Positions 1-6,697 of a stretch of DNA of 15,995 bases are shown in pieces; within the stretch, counting starts at the first letter, position 1, and the number at the start of each line of letters is the position of its first letter. The stretch lies in NCBI GenBank assembly GCA_002418265.1, contig DIDS01000008.1, positions 1 through 15,995 on the forward strand, given 5' to 3'. This stretch comes from Acidimicrobiia bacterium UBA5794 (lineage in GTDB: Bacteria > Actinomycetota > Acidimicrobiia > Spongiisociales > UBA5794). The notes beneath the pieces are model-generated. The model did not search any database. It was not told the DNA's origin and saw only the letters and a program-made list of their open reading frames with translations. The translations under genes were made by a program, and so were the position numbers.

Positions 1-1436
1 TCCTGAAACAGTTGGTCGGTTGGAGCGAACTCGTCGGTGAGGATCAGACCTCCCTCTGACCATGCGGTGGCTTCGCTGTCGATGAGGATTGCCTCACCGG
101 CTGGCAGATGCTCCCTGATCGCATCGCCGTTGAGGGGCTTCATCGAACCAACCAGAACGAAATTTCCGGCGTCTTCAAGTATGAGATACGCGGGCGGCGC
201 CGCCACGGCGACGTGCGGGAACACCTGCGCGAGCGTTTGAATCTCCGCGTGGACGAATCTGGCCTGCTCTCGATCGATGACATTCATGACGTACAAGCCA
301 TCGGCGTCGAGTTTGTCACGGACTTCTTCAAGGAACTCCTTCGTTGTGAGGTGCCACGGAACCGACAGACTTGAAAACGCATCCCCAACGACAACATCAA
401 AGGATCCAGACAGCTCGCGTCGCAGTGTCAGGCGGGCATCGCCGATCTCAATTCGGAGCCAGTCGCCCTTGATCAGTCCAAGACGCTCCTCGGCCACGGT
501 GACCAGTGTCGGGTCGAGCTCAAGGACGGTCGAACTTCCACCTTGAGTTGCCTGGAGATAACGCGGGATCGTGAAGCCGCCACCACCGATGAACAGTGCA
601 TCGATTTCTGCACCGTCTGTTTGGACTTCAATGATCGAGGCAAACAGCCGTGCATAGCGAAATCCGAGGTAAGTCGGATCAACAATGTCGACATAGGAAT
701 GGTGGGAAGTATCGAGGATGAGCGTTCGTCCAGTCGCTCGATTCGGATCTTGGATCACCTTCACGCAGTAGTAGGCCGATTCCGTTTCGCATTCGTTCGC
801 AAGCGCCGCGGAACCGAGCACTGCGAGGACGAGGACAACACCCGCAAGCAACACCCATCGCCGACTCACAGGAACGGAGACGTTGAGTGCCAGAACGATG
901 AGCACTCCACCCACCGCCCATGTGATGGGGCGAGATGGGAGCGCCGCAATGAGGACAAAACCGGTCACGAAGGTACCGAAGAGGGCCCCCGCCGTTCCGA
1001 TCGCTGAAAGCGACCCGACGACAGATCCAGTTGAGGCAAGGTCCGTGAGCTGGATCTTTGCCGCAAGAGGTGTGACCATCGAAAGCACCGCAGCTGGTGC
1101 GAAAAAGCCGATGGCAGCGAGCGTGACCGTCGTTGTTGCCGATGACCCGATCAGCTCCGGCCCGACGAGGTACACAATCGAGGGAGAAACGACGGCAAGC
1201 ACCCCTCCAACGGCGAGGACCGGCCCCAGAGCGGCCTTCGCATTCGAGCGATCCGCGATCCGACCGCCAGCCCAGGCACCCACGGCAATCGCAGCGAGCA
1301 CGGTACCGATGATCGCCGTGAACGACTGGAGAGTCACTCCAACGTACGGAGCAAGAATGCGTCCGGCAACAATCTCAAGTACGAGAACCGCAGCAGCGGC
1401 CGTAAATACCGAAACAGTGATGAGCCACGAACGCAA
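1..1436 (-). CDS. Fused membrane (MFS-like) / spermidine-synthase-like protein, 3' end missing
   Basis: The reading frame is open from a TTG start to the window edge (478 residues seen). AAAGGA lies 7 nt upstream of the TTG (1444-1449), and no in-frame ATG or GTG is better placed. Residues 1-210 are hydrophobic, with about six or seven membrane segments and a GAWAGGRIADR loop typical of the 'fused MFS/spermidine synthase' family. From about residue 235 a Rossmann aminopropyltransferase-like domain follows: FIGGGGFTIPRYL (282-294), VLELDP (304-309, nucleotide-binding acidic strand), GDAR (332-335) and VVGDAFSS (349-356, holding the usual active-site Asp position). The last visible residues, LTDEFAPTDQL, match the C-terminal 'LTDDyaPve' motif, so only a short tail should be missing. 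Real spermidine production is unproven for fused proteins of this type. It follows whiB on the same strand, but a strong hairpin separates them. Confidence 0.88.
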   Translation of the reverse strand, partial: MRSWLITVSVFTAAAAVLVLEIVAGRILAPYVGVTLQSFTAIIGTVLAAIAVGAWAGGRIADRSNAKAALGPVLAVGGVLAVVSPSIVYLVGPELIGSSATTTVTLAAIGFFAPAAVLSMVTPLAAKIQLTDLASTGSVVGSLSAIGTAGALFGTFVTGFVLIAALPSRPITWAVGGVLIVLALNVSVPVSRRWVLLAGVVLVLAVLGSAALANECETESAYYCVKVIQDPNRATGRTLILDTSHHSYVDIVDPTYLGFRYARLFASIIEVQTDGAEIDALFIGGGGFTIPRYLQATQGGSSTVLELDPTLVTVAEERLGLIKGDWLRIEIGDARLTLRRELSGSFDVVVGDAFSSLSVPWHLTTKEFLEEVRDKLDADGLYVMNVIDREQARFVHAEIQTLAQVFPHVAVAAPPAYLILEDAGNFVLVGSMKPLNGDAIREHLPAGEAILIDSEATAWSEGGLILTDEFAPTDQLFQ

Positions 1437-1492
1437 TGGGGGTTCCTTTCGAGTCGGAACCGTACCACTGCATCTTCCTTGGCCGTTCCGCA

Positions 1493-1523
1493 AAGAAGGG
1501 ACCGGGTGGGGCGGTCCCTTCTT
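1493..1523 (-). terminator. Strong hairpin downstream of the whiB-family gene
   Basis: A perfect 12-bp inverted repeat (AAGAAGGGACCG at 1493-1504 and CGGTCCCTTCTT at 1512-1523) encloses a 7-nt loop. It lies 51 nt past the stop of the WhiB gene and before the start of the next minus-strand gene. Read on the minus strand, the stem ends in CTT and is followed by TTG, a short U-rich stretch, so it fits an intrinsic terminator of the whiB transcript. The tract is short, so read-through or an RNA-processing role is possible. Confidence 0.7.
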
Positions 1524-1573
1524 GCTCTGAGGCCGTTTCTCACGGCCGTTCTCTATACCCTGTAGATGCGATC

Positions 1574-1855
1574 CTACGAGGCCTTCCGACGCTCGCGGTC
1601 CCGAAGTCTCCGACGAAGTCTCCGCCGCTCATTTGCGTCCAGTCCACCCCAAACACCCGCAGCCTGATTCGTGCTCAAGGCGTATTGGAGACATGCTTCC
1701 TGTACGGGACAAGCTGCACAGATCACTTTCGCTCTTTCGGATGCGGCAGGATCTTCAAGGCCGGGAAAAAACACATCGCTGTCAACCCCTGCGCATGCAG
1801 CATCTTTGCGCCAGTCAATGTCTGGCTCCCACATGACGTCACTCAAAGTCAGCAT
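1574..1855 (-). CDS. WhiB-family Fe-S transcriptional regulator
   Basis: This small protein (93 aa from the chosen start) has the four cysteines that bind the WhiB [4Fe-4S] cluster: Cys21, then Cys46-x2-Cys49-x5-Cys55 (ICAACPVQEAC). The GVWGG turn follows at 67-71, then a very basic tail rich in Arg (RRRLRRRLRDRERR) used for DNA contact. WhiB proteins are confined to Actinobacteria and their phages, and usually act by binding the primary sigma factor and sensing redox or NO. The ATG at 1855 is preceded by AAAGGCGGG at usable spacing. The frame is open to an ATG at 1894 (106 aa), but that codon has no ribosome-binding site. I cannot assign it to a WhiB1-7 subclass. It lies 147 nt after the CBS-BON gene and ends in a strong hairpin. 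Confidence 0.93.
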   Translation of the reverse strand: MLTLSDVMWEPDIDWRKDAACAGVDSDVFFPGLEDPAASERAKVICAACPVQEACLQYALSTNQAAGVWGGLDANERRRLRRRLRDRERRKAS

Positions 1856-2002
1856 GGTCCCGCCTTTCTCTTCACGAAACCCTATAACGCACATGGGGCT
1901 AGGGATAATTCCCGATTTTCAAGTTTTTTCCGGTTTTCTTCCAGAGACCATGAGAGGAGCCCAATCGCGGGGTAAAAGAACGCCATTCAACCGGTGTCAG
2001 CG

Positions 2003-2653
2003 TCACCGACGCGTGTCGTCATGCTCAAAGGACACGTCGGAATCGACCGTGATGACCCCCTCGACTCGCACGACCAATTCGGAAAGAAGTCTCGCTTCCG
2101 AACGGGTTTCGACTCTGCCCGTCAGCGATGCAACTCCGTCAACAACGACAACGTCGACCGACCCCGGCTGGAGCCGCATCACCCGATCAAACACGTCCGT
2201 CTCGATTTCGCGTTTGAGTTCATCATCGGAACGGGCGAACGCCCCCATGACGTCAGCACGACTGATGATGCCCTCCAGCGTGCCGTCAGGCGTGACAACG
2301 GGAAGCCGCTTCACACGAAGCTCCGTCATCCGCCTTGCTGCTTCTGTGACCGACGAGCCGCGATCAATCGTATGGGGATCTCGCGACATCACATCCGAGA
2401 CGTGGGACGCAACCGACGTCTTGGCCTCGCCAAAGAGATTTGCCAGCAGCCGTCGCCGCTGCCGTCCCCATGAGCGCTCTGCTTCGGCAGACACGAAGTC
2501 TGCTTCGGTGATGATCCCGATCACCCGTCTCTGGTCGTCGACAACGGGAAGACCGCTAATACCGGCATTGACCATGATCATGGCGGCTTCCTTGAGGGGC
2601 GCGTCCGCAGAAACAGTCGACACCTCAGATGTCATGATGTCGGAAACCTTCAT
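2003..2653 (-). CDS. CBS-CBS-BON domain protein
   Basis: A 216-aa soluble protein. Two CBS motifs form a likely Bateman module: the first spans about residues 1-60 (VSDIMTSEV, then GISGLPVVDD and VIGIITEAD), the second about 85-140 (VSDVMSRDP, then VKRLPVV and LEGIISRADV). A BON domain follows at about 145-212, with the characteristic GVASLTGRVETRSEA and VVRVEGVITV stretches. CBS pairs bind adenine nucleotides and regulate partner activity; BON domains usually bind phospholipid or bridge to membranes. A ligand or partner cannot be read from sequence. GAGAGGA sits 7 nt before the ATG, which makes the start secure. The gene is divergent from the FHA gene. Confidence 0.92.
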   Translation of the reverse strand: MKVSDIMTSEVSTVSADAPLKEAAMIMVNAGISGLPVVDDQRRVIGIITEADFVSAEAERSWGRQRRRLLANLFGEAKTSVASHVSDVMSRDPHTIDRGSSVTEAARRMTELRVKRLPVVTPDGTLEGIISRADVMGAFARSDDELKREIETDVFDRVMRLQPGSVDVVVVDGVASLTGRVETRSEARLLSELVVRVEGVITVDSDVSFEHDDTRR

Positions 2654-2779
2654 TGGTCAATCCTCTCGTTGGATGAGGCTCATTGTCTGAATGCAAGGCT
2701 AGTGCTGCGTCCACCACCGTGGGCGACGGTATGGGCAAGTCAGTGGCGTCGATTGCCAAGGACACAGGACGAAAGCGCA

Positions 2780-2796
2780 CTTGACCGTGGGTCAAG
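2780..2796. repeat. Inverted repeat CTTGACC-3-GGTCAAG
   Basis: Perfect 7-bp arms flank a 3-bp spacer (CTTGACCGTGGGTCAAG). It lies about 130 bp upstream of the CBS-BON start and 250 bp upstream of the FHA start. The short spacer and location suit a dimeric regulator's operator better than an RNA hairpin. No binding protein can be named. Confidence 0.4.
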
Positions 2797-2892
2797 GACG
2801 AGGACGCAGCCAGCGGCGTCACTGGACATCGTCAACGCGGCGACCGTTGGCGGACACATCACCAGATGCTCGCGCCACGGTTGGCCATTGAG

Positions 2893-2912
2893 GACCAAGC
2901 CGAGGCTTGGTC
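2893..2912. repeat. Inverted repeat GACCAAGCC-2-GGCTTGGTC
   Basis: Perfect 9-bp arms flank a 2-bp spacer. One more A-T pair and a G-T pair extend it outward to 2891-2914. As RNA it would fold as a 7-bp stem with a 6-nt loop. No U-tract follows on either strand, so a terminator is unlikely. It lies 133 bp upstream of the FHA start. Confidence 0.45.
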
Positions 2913-3045
2913 TTGTGCATCATGCCATCCAAGAACCTACAACATGGAACCAGGCAATCCTGCTGGAAATGCGTTCGGTTTCAAACAAACTCGTACCGCA
3001 CGGTTGCTACTCTCCTGTTCACAAGAGAACTCTCCAAGGGCAGCC

Positions 3046-3627
3046 GTGTCACTCAAAATCACGTATCAGGGTAACGATGTCGTTGTGAAAGAAGGCTCCG
3101 CCGCACTCATCGGATCTGGTGAAGCATCCCAGATTCGTATTGCACGGCCCGGTATTTCACGCCGCCATGCCGCCATCACCTTCGACGGCGCAGCGTGGAA
3201 AGTTGAGGATGCAGACTCGCGTAACGGAACTTTCGTCAACGGTAAGCGAATCCATGTCACGACCATCGATGGTCCAACGACGCTCGTCCTTGGACACCCC
3301 ACCGATGGCGAGGTAGTGACCTTTACGCCGATCGCGGATATCTCCTCGGATGTCCAAGATGAGATCGACGCATTCGTGCTGCCAGATTCACCACCCCTTG
3401 CGCCCCCACCAGCGCCACGCCCCCAACGTGCCGCAGCCACGGCGCCGACAACGGTCGCCGCTACCGCACCGAGGCCCGCGGCTCAGGTGGAAACCAACGA
3501 GCTGAACGCCGCAATCCGTGATCAGATTGCCGCCATCAGGGGTCTGACGTGGTCGGTGTGGGCGATGATTGCCGTTACCGCAGCGTTGTGTGTCCTCACA
3601 CTCTTCGTCGGCATCCTCGGCAGCTGA
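3046..3627 (+). CDS. Tail-anchored FHA-domain protein
   Basis: A 193-aa protein from a GTG start preceded by AAGGG at 5-nt spacing (3036-3040). The open frame reaches back to 2866, but those residues look non-coding and lack a ribosome-binding site. Residues 1-95 form an FHA domain: LIGSG at 21-25, GISRRH at 36-41 and RNGTFVNG at 59-66. A disordered Pro/Ala linker covers about 113-150. One membrane helix (about 169-190) is followed by only three residues, so the FHA domain should face the cytoplasm as a tail-anchored protein. FHA domains bind phosphothreonine peptides made by Ser/Thr kinases. Here the usual Arg of the 'GR' motif is Ser24, which may alter binding. The stop abuts the stop of the convergent PAC2 gene with no spacer. 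Confidence 0.9.
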   Translation: MSLKITYQGNDVVVKEGSAALIGSGEASQIRIARPGISRRHAAITFDGAAWKVEDADSRNGTFVNGKRIHVTTIDGPTTLVLGHPTDGEVVTFTPIADISSDVQDEIDAFVLPDSPPLAPPPAPRPQRAAATAPTTVAATAPRPAAQVETNELNAAIRDQIAAIRGLTWSVWAMIAVTAALCVLTLFVGILGS

Positions 3628-3633
3628 TCAGCT
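3622..3633. repeat. 12-bp palindrome containing both convergent stop codons
   Basis: AGCTGATCAGCT is a perfect palindrome. Its central TGATCA supplies the TGA of the FHA gene (3625-3627) and, on the other strand, the TGA of the PAC2 gene (3630-3628). Confidence 0.8.
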
Positions 3634-4485
3634 CTCGACGTCACCGTCGGAGCCACGAAGGTACTTGGAAAATTCTTCTGCGATCTCGTCTGCGGTTGGA
3701 AGATCCGTAGGGATCTGCGATGTCGTTCCCACGCTGATGTCGAGGCCCTCAACGAAGTCGCGAGCATCTGACCGCTTCTCAAGGATCTCATCCAGTCGCT
3801 TGATTTGGTCGTAAGCTCCTGCTTCGACCTCAGTCAGGTTGATGTCCACACCGATCTGCTCCGAGATCTTCACCAGCAGCGCATGCATCGCGGGCTGGTA
3901 CGGTCGTCCGACGTATTGAGGAACCTGCGCCCAGTAGCCAACCGTCGGGAACCCGGCCCTCTCAAGCTCGGCGCGGAACACGCTTCCTGCCGCGGCGGGG
4001 ACGACGATCTCGTCCATCAACATCTCGTCTCCGGGCATCAGCAGCCGTGAATCGGAGGACGTTCCAAACACGGCCGTTGGCATCGAATGGCGGACCGGAG
4101 TTGGGACAGCGCCCACCGCTACGACATGTGAAACATCGAAGCGTTCTGCCATGTCAACCAAGGCGTCAGCGATACCGGCCCACTGGAAATCTGGCTCGTT
4201 TCCGACCAGGGCCAACACATCTCTACCGGACGGATTGGCGTGGACCAACTCCATACGGGGCCACGACACCGTAAGGGGCTCACCCGCTGTGAATCGCAGG
4301 ATCGGTCGATTCGAGCGGTAGTCGAAGATCGCATCCGGTTCGAACGTTGCGATCATCGACGCATCTTCTACCAGCCAGTCCACGGCGTCGCTTGCGGCTG
4401 CGGCAGCGTCGCCCCATCCGGCAAGGCCAAGCACGAGCACCGGTTCGGTGAGGGCAACAGGTTGGTGGAGTTGGAAAAGTTGCAT
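3628..4485 (-). CDS. PAC2-family protein (proteasome assembly chaperone fold)
   Basis: A 285-aa soluble protein of the bacterial PAC2 family. Supporting signatures are LVLGLAGWGDA (17-27), the FDYRSNRPIL stretch (54-63), the VVAVGAVPTPVRHSMP segment (121-136) and VPQYVGRPYQPAM (188-200). The acidic C-terminal region (about 220-285) is typical of actinobacterial members. In eukaryotes and archaea this fold assists 20S proteasome assembly; the bacterial function is unsettled. The ATG lies 2 nt after the stop of bpa and has no ribosome-binding site, so translation is probably coupled to bpa. That arrangement supports a proteasome-linked role, which remains inference. Confidence 0.92.
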   Translation of the reverse strand: MQLFQLHQPVALTEPVLVLGLAGWGDAAAAASDAVDWLVEDASMIATFEPDAIFDYRSNRPILRFTAGEPLTVSWPRMELVHANPSGRDVLALVGNEPDFQWAGIADALVDMAERFDVSHVVAVGAVPTPVRHSMPTAVFGTSSDSRLLMPGDEMLMDEIVVPAAAGSVFRAELERAGFPTVGYWAQVPQYVGRPYQPAMHALLVKISEQIGVDINLTEVEAGAYDQIKRLDEILEKRSDARDFVEGLDISVGTTSQIPTDLPTADEIAEEFSKYLRGSDGDVES

Positions 4486-4487
4486 GA

Positions 4488-4964
4488 TCAGAGGTAGAGA
4501 CCGCCCTCGGTACCTTGTCCTGCCGCTATCGCCGGACGCTTCCGCATGTGGTCAAGCTGAGCCGATGCTGCCATCTGTTGGCTGATCAACGAAACCTGGA
4601 TCCCATGGAAGAGGCCTTCAAGCCAGCCGACAAGTTGTGCTTGTGCAACCCGCAGCTCTGCCTCTGACGGTGCTTGATCACCCATGGGGACAAAGACCGA
4701 ATCGAGTTCCTCGCGAAGATCGTCGGACACGACATCCCGAAGCTCATCGAGGGAGCGTTCATAGACCGAAAGCAGACGCTCTCTTCCGGCCTCATCGAGG
4801 GGAGCTTGTCGTACCTCGTCGAGCATCGCACGGGTCATGGACGCTATCCGTATCAGCTTTGATGGCTCAGTCACACTTGGCGAAGAAAAGGGTTCACCCG
4901 CATCCTGGTGTGCTGGGACAACCTCGGGAGTCATTGGTTCTTGATTGGTTGGTTCGTCTGGCAT
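4488..4964 (-). CDS. bpa: Bacterial proteasome activator Bpa (PafE)
   Basis: 158 aa, close to the usual size of Bpa/PafE. The core matches the family strongly: RIASMTRAMLDEVRQAPLDE (39-58), DLREELDS (82-89), and ELRVAQAQLVGWLEGLFHGI (103-122) followed by QQMAASAQL (129-137). The protein ends in Gly-Leu-Tyr-Leu, matching the G-Q-Y-L tail of the Mycobacterium protein, which docks into 20S alpha-ring pockets and opens the gate. Bpa forms a dodecameric ring and promotes ATP- and Pup-independent degradation. The acidic, Pro-rich N-terminus (1-35) is probably disordered. No ribosome-binding site precedes the ATG, but TATGCT lies 6 nt upstream, suggesting a leaderless mRNA. The PAC2 gene follows 2 nt after the stop. 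Neither 20S subunits nor the Mpa ATPase are in the window. Confidence 0.95.
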   Translation of the reverse strand: MPDEPTNQEPMTPEVVPAHQDAGEPFSSPSVTEPSKLIRIASMTRAMLDEVRQAPLDEAGRERLLSVYERSLDELRDVVSDDLREELDSVFVPMGDQAPSEAELRVAQAQLVGWLEGLFHGIQVSLISQQMAASAQLDHMRKRPAIAAGQGTEGGLYL

Positions 4965-5139
4965 CAGATAAGCATACGACTCGATGCATCATCCTACGAC
5001 GGGTACGATCCGGTGAACGTTTCCCGCCTCGGTGTGTCGGTGTCCTCGATATGGCACAAGATCGGGCTGCTGTGGGAGCGCACCGACGCTGAACACGATG
5101 TGAAGCAACGTTGATCGTGTCTTGAGCCGGATCCTGAAC
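4965..5139. other. Intergenic region between the molybdoenzyme stop and bpa start
   Basis: 175 bases with no supported gene. It probably holds the bpa promoter. A CACGAT/ATCGTG inverted repeat (5094-5119, 14-nt spacer) is present, but it is too weak and lacks a U-tract to call a terminator. Confidence 0.5.
4971..4976 (-). promoter_or_regulatory. Putative -10 box of leaderless bpa transcript
   Basis: TATGCT (TAnnnT) reads on the minus strand and ends 6 nt before the bpa ATG. That would place the transcription start at or next to the A of the start codon. No clear -35 hexamer is seen, and no Shine-Dalgarno sequence is present. Confidence 0.5.
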
Positions 5140-6696
5140 CTACTGAGCGACGAATCTGACTTGATGCCAGCCGGACGCCCCGTCTGGTCGTGGGGGTGCG
5201 GCAACGTCGGTTTGGGTTTCTCCCGAACCGTCGGTTGCCCTGACCCGGGCAGTGTGCTTCCCATCGGTCAATTCCGTGTCGATCTTCCACAGACGCCACG
5301 CTGAGTCCGACAGGGACTCGGCGAGGTCGGCCTCAAGCCACGGGCCCTCGTCGATCTGGACTTCAACCTTGTCGATGCCAAGCGTTGGCGCCCATGCCAC
5401 CCCACCAAGTGTGAACCGTCCAACGTCGACCACATCACCGGGCTTGGGTCGATCGATCCGCGATTGGGTCTTGATTGGACCCTCCTTGGCCCAGCCTCTC
5501 GGGACCCAGTAGGCATCGAACGCATCCCACGTCGTGAGCTCGATCTCAGTCAGCCACTTCGTCCCCGACACGTAGCCGTACAACCCGGGAACAATCAATC
5601 TTGCAGGAAATCCGTGACTGGTCGGCAGTATCTCGCGGTTCATCCCGATCGCGATCATCGCCTCACGGTCATCAAGCGCATACTCAGTCGGGAACCCGGC
5701 GGTCCAACCATTGACCGATCGACCGACGACCTGGTCGGCGCCTGCTTGGACGCCGGCCATTTCAAGCACATCCTTGAGAAGCACCCCGGTCCAGAGGGCA
5801 TTCCCCACATACCTTCCGCCAACCTGATTCGAGACACATGACAGGGTCACATATCGCTCGATCTGATCCATCGTTTGGAGGTCGCGATATGACAGGACAA
5901 CCTCTTTGTCGACCATCCCATGGATGCGGAGCGTCCAGGTATCGGGATCAATCCACGGGGTGATCAGTGCCGTGTCGATCCGATAGAAGGCTGCATTGTC
6001 CACGACAACAGGAGCAACTCCGCTCAGGTGGAAATCATGTGCGGCAGTCGGATCCGCCATGGCCTCGACGGGGACCGGCAGCGCCAACGATGCCCGCTGT
6101 GCCTCCGAGCGAGAGCGAAGCATTGCCCTTCCGACACCGACGCTGACACCAGCAACCACAACAGCGGCACCGACACCGAGCAGGAGGCGCCTTCGACCGA
6201 TATCGTTCGCATCAGAATCCAACCCATCATGTTCGACTGACCGCGACAAGCTCGCCAGCCACACGAATGTCCCGATACCGATACCAACCGCCACCAGCAT
6301 GGAACCGAACACGGCTAACGGTGCCGCTGAGTTCTCATGGAGTTGTGCAGCCACACCGACAAGTCCGAAGGCAACAAATCCTGCAGCGATCGGCACCGGG
6401 GTCGTTGTGGATCGTCGGCCGAGACCCATGCCGATCAAGAGAGCGACGACGAAGATTCCGAGGCCGAGTACGAGCTTGTCAGCGGTCCCGAACACGCTGA
6501 TCGCAAACGACTCCAGCCACGAAGGCGACCATTCGACAACGATCGCCCCGATTGATGCCATTGCTGACGGGACCGATGTGAACAACCCCGCAAAGACCTC
6601 GGTCGCACCGAGCGTGACGGCGGTTGCGGCAAGACCGGCGTATCCGGCACGTGTCTTGAGATTCAGGGATCGATTGCTCATGTCCCCATTGAACAC
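5140..6696 (-). CDS. Membrane-anchored molybdopterin oxidoreductase (sulfite-oxidase-like)
   Basis: The chosen GTG start gives 518 aa. GAAGG lies 5 nt upstream, and the stop of polX sits 1 nt before it. Alternatives are ATG 6681 (513 aa) and ATG 6747 (535 aa). Residues about 19-150 hold four membrane helices. A twin-arginine-like stretch (GRRRLLLGVGAAVVVAGVSV, 167-186) leads into a fifth helix. The sulfite-oxidase-type Mo-cofactor fold follows: SYRDL, TLSCVSNQVGG with the expected Mo-ligating Cys at 287, then WTGV and LIVPGLYGY. A C-terminal dimerisation-type domain (about 405-500) has GVAWAP and KVEVQIDEGPW. The catalytic domain should sit outside the membrane. The substrate is unknown. Membrane molybdoenzymes with five helices and dual Sec/Tat insertion are described in Streptomyces. 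Confidence 0.9.
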   Translation of the reverse strand: MFNGDMSNRSLNLKTRAGYAGLAATAVTLGATEVFAGLFTSVPSAMASIGAIVVEWSPSWLESFAISVFGTADKLVLGLGIFVVALLIGMGLGRRSTTTPVPIAAGFVAFGLVGVAAQLHENSAAPLAVFGSMLVAVGIGIGTFVWLASLSRSVEHDGLDSDANDIGRRRLLLGVGAAVVVAGVSVGVGRAMLRSRSEAQRASLALPVPVEAMADPTAAHDFHLSGVAPVVVDNAAFYRIDTALITPWIDPDTWTLRIHGMVDKEVVLSYRDLQTMDQIERYVTLSCVSNQVGGRYVGNALWTGVLLKDVLEMAGVQAGADQVVGRSVNGWTAGFPTEYALDDREAMIAIGMNREILPTSHGFPARLIVPGLYGYVSGTKWLTEIELTTWDAFDAYWVPRGWAKEGPIKTQSRIDRPKPGDVVDVGRFTLGGVAWAPTLGIDKVEVQIDEGPWLEADLAESLSDSAWRLWKIDTELTDGKHTARVRATDGSGETQTDVAAPPRPDGASGWHQVRFVAQ

Positions 6697-6697
6697 G

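Larger units (their letters stand above)
2654..3045. promoter_or_regulatory. Divergent intergenic region with two dyads
   Basis: This 392-base gap separates the starts of the CBS-BON gene (minus) and the FHA gene (plus). Open frames cross it, but none has a start with a ribosome-binding site or a recognisable product. It holds two perfect inverted repeats, at 2780-2796 and 2893-2912 (listed separately). A TACTCT hexamer near 3008-3013 could be a -10 box for the FHA gene, but no convincing -35 accompanies it. I see no tRNA or riboswitch. Confidence 0.5.

Noticed and set aside
1531..1547. GGCCG...CGGCC inverted repeat beside the strong hairpin
   Set aside because: Only 5-bp arms in GC-rich sequence; not distinguishable from chance.
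2625..2822. 65-codon minus-strand frame upstream of the CBS-BON gene
   Set aside because: No ribosome-binding site or known motif; it overlaps the secure CBS-BON start.
2866..3045. N-terminal extension of the FHA frame from an upstream ATG
   Set aside because: It has no ribosome-binding site and no domain-like sequence; the GTG at 3046 has a well-spaced AAGGG and starts right at the FHA fold.
5094..5119. CACGAT...ATCGTG inverted repeat as a terminator
   Set aside because: 6-bp arms with a 14-nt spacer and no U-tract; expected by chance.
4994..5299. Minus-strand frames overlapping the end of the molybdoenzyme gene
   Set aside because: They overlap its conserved C-terminus in another frame and show no recognisable protein.
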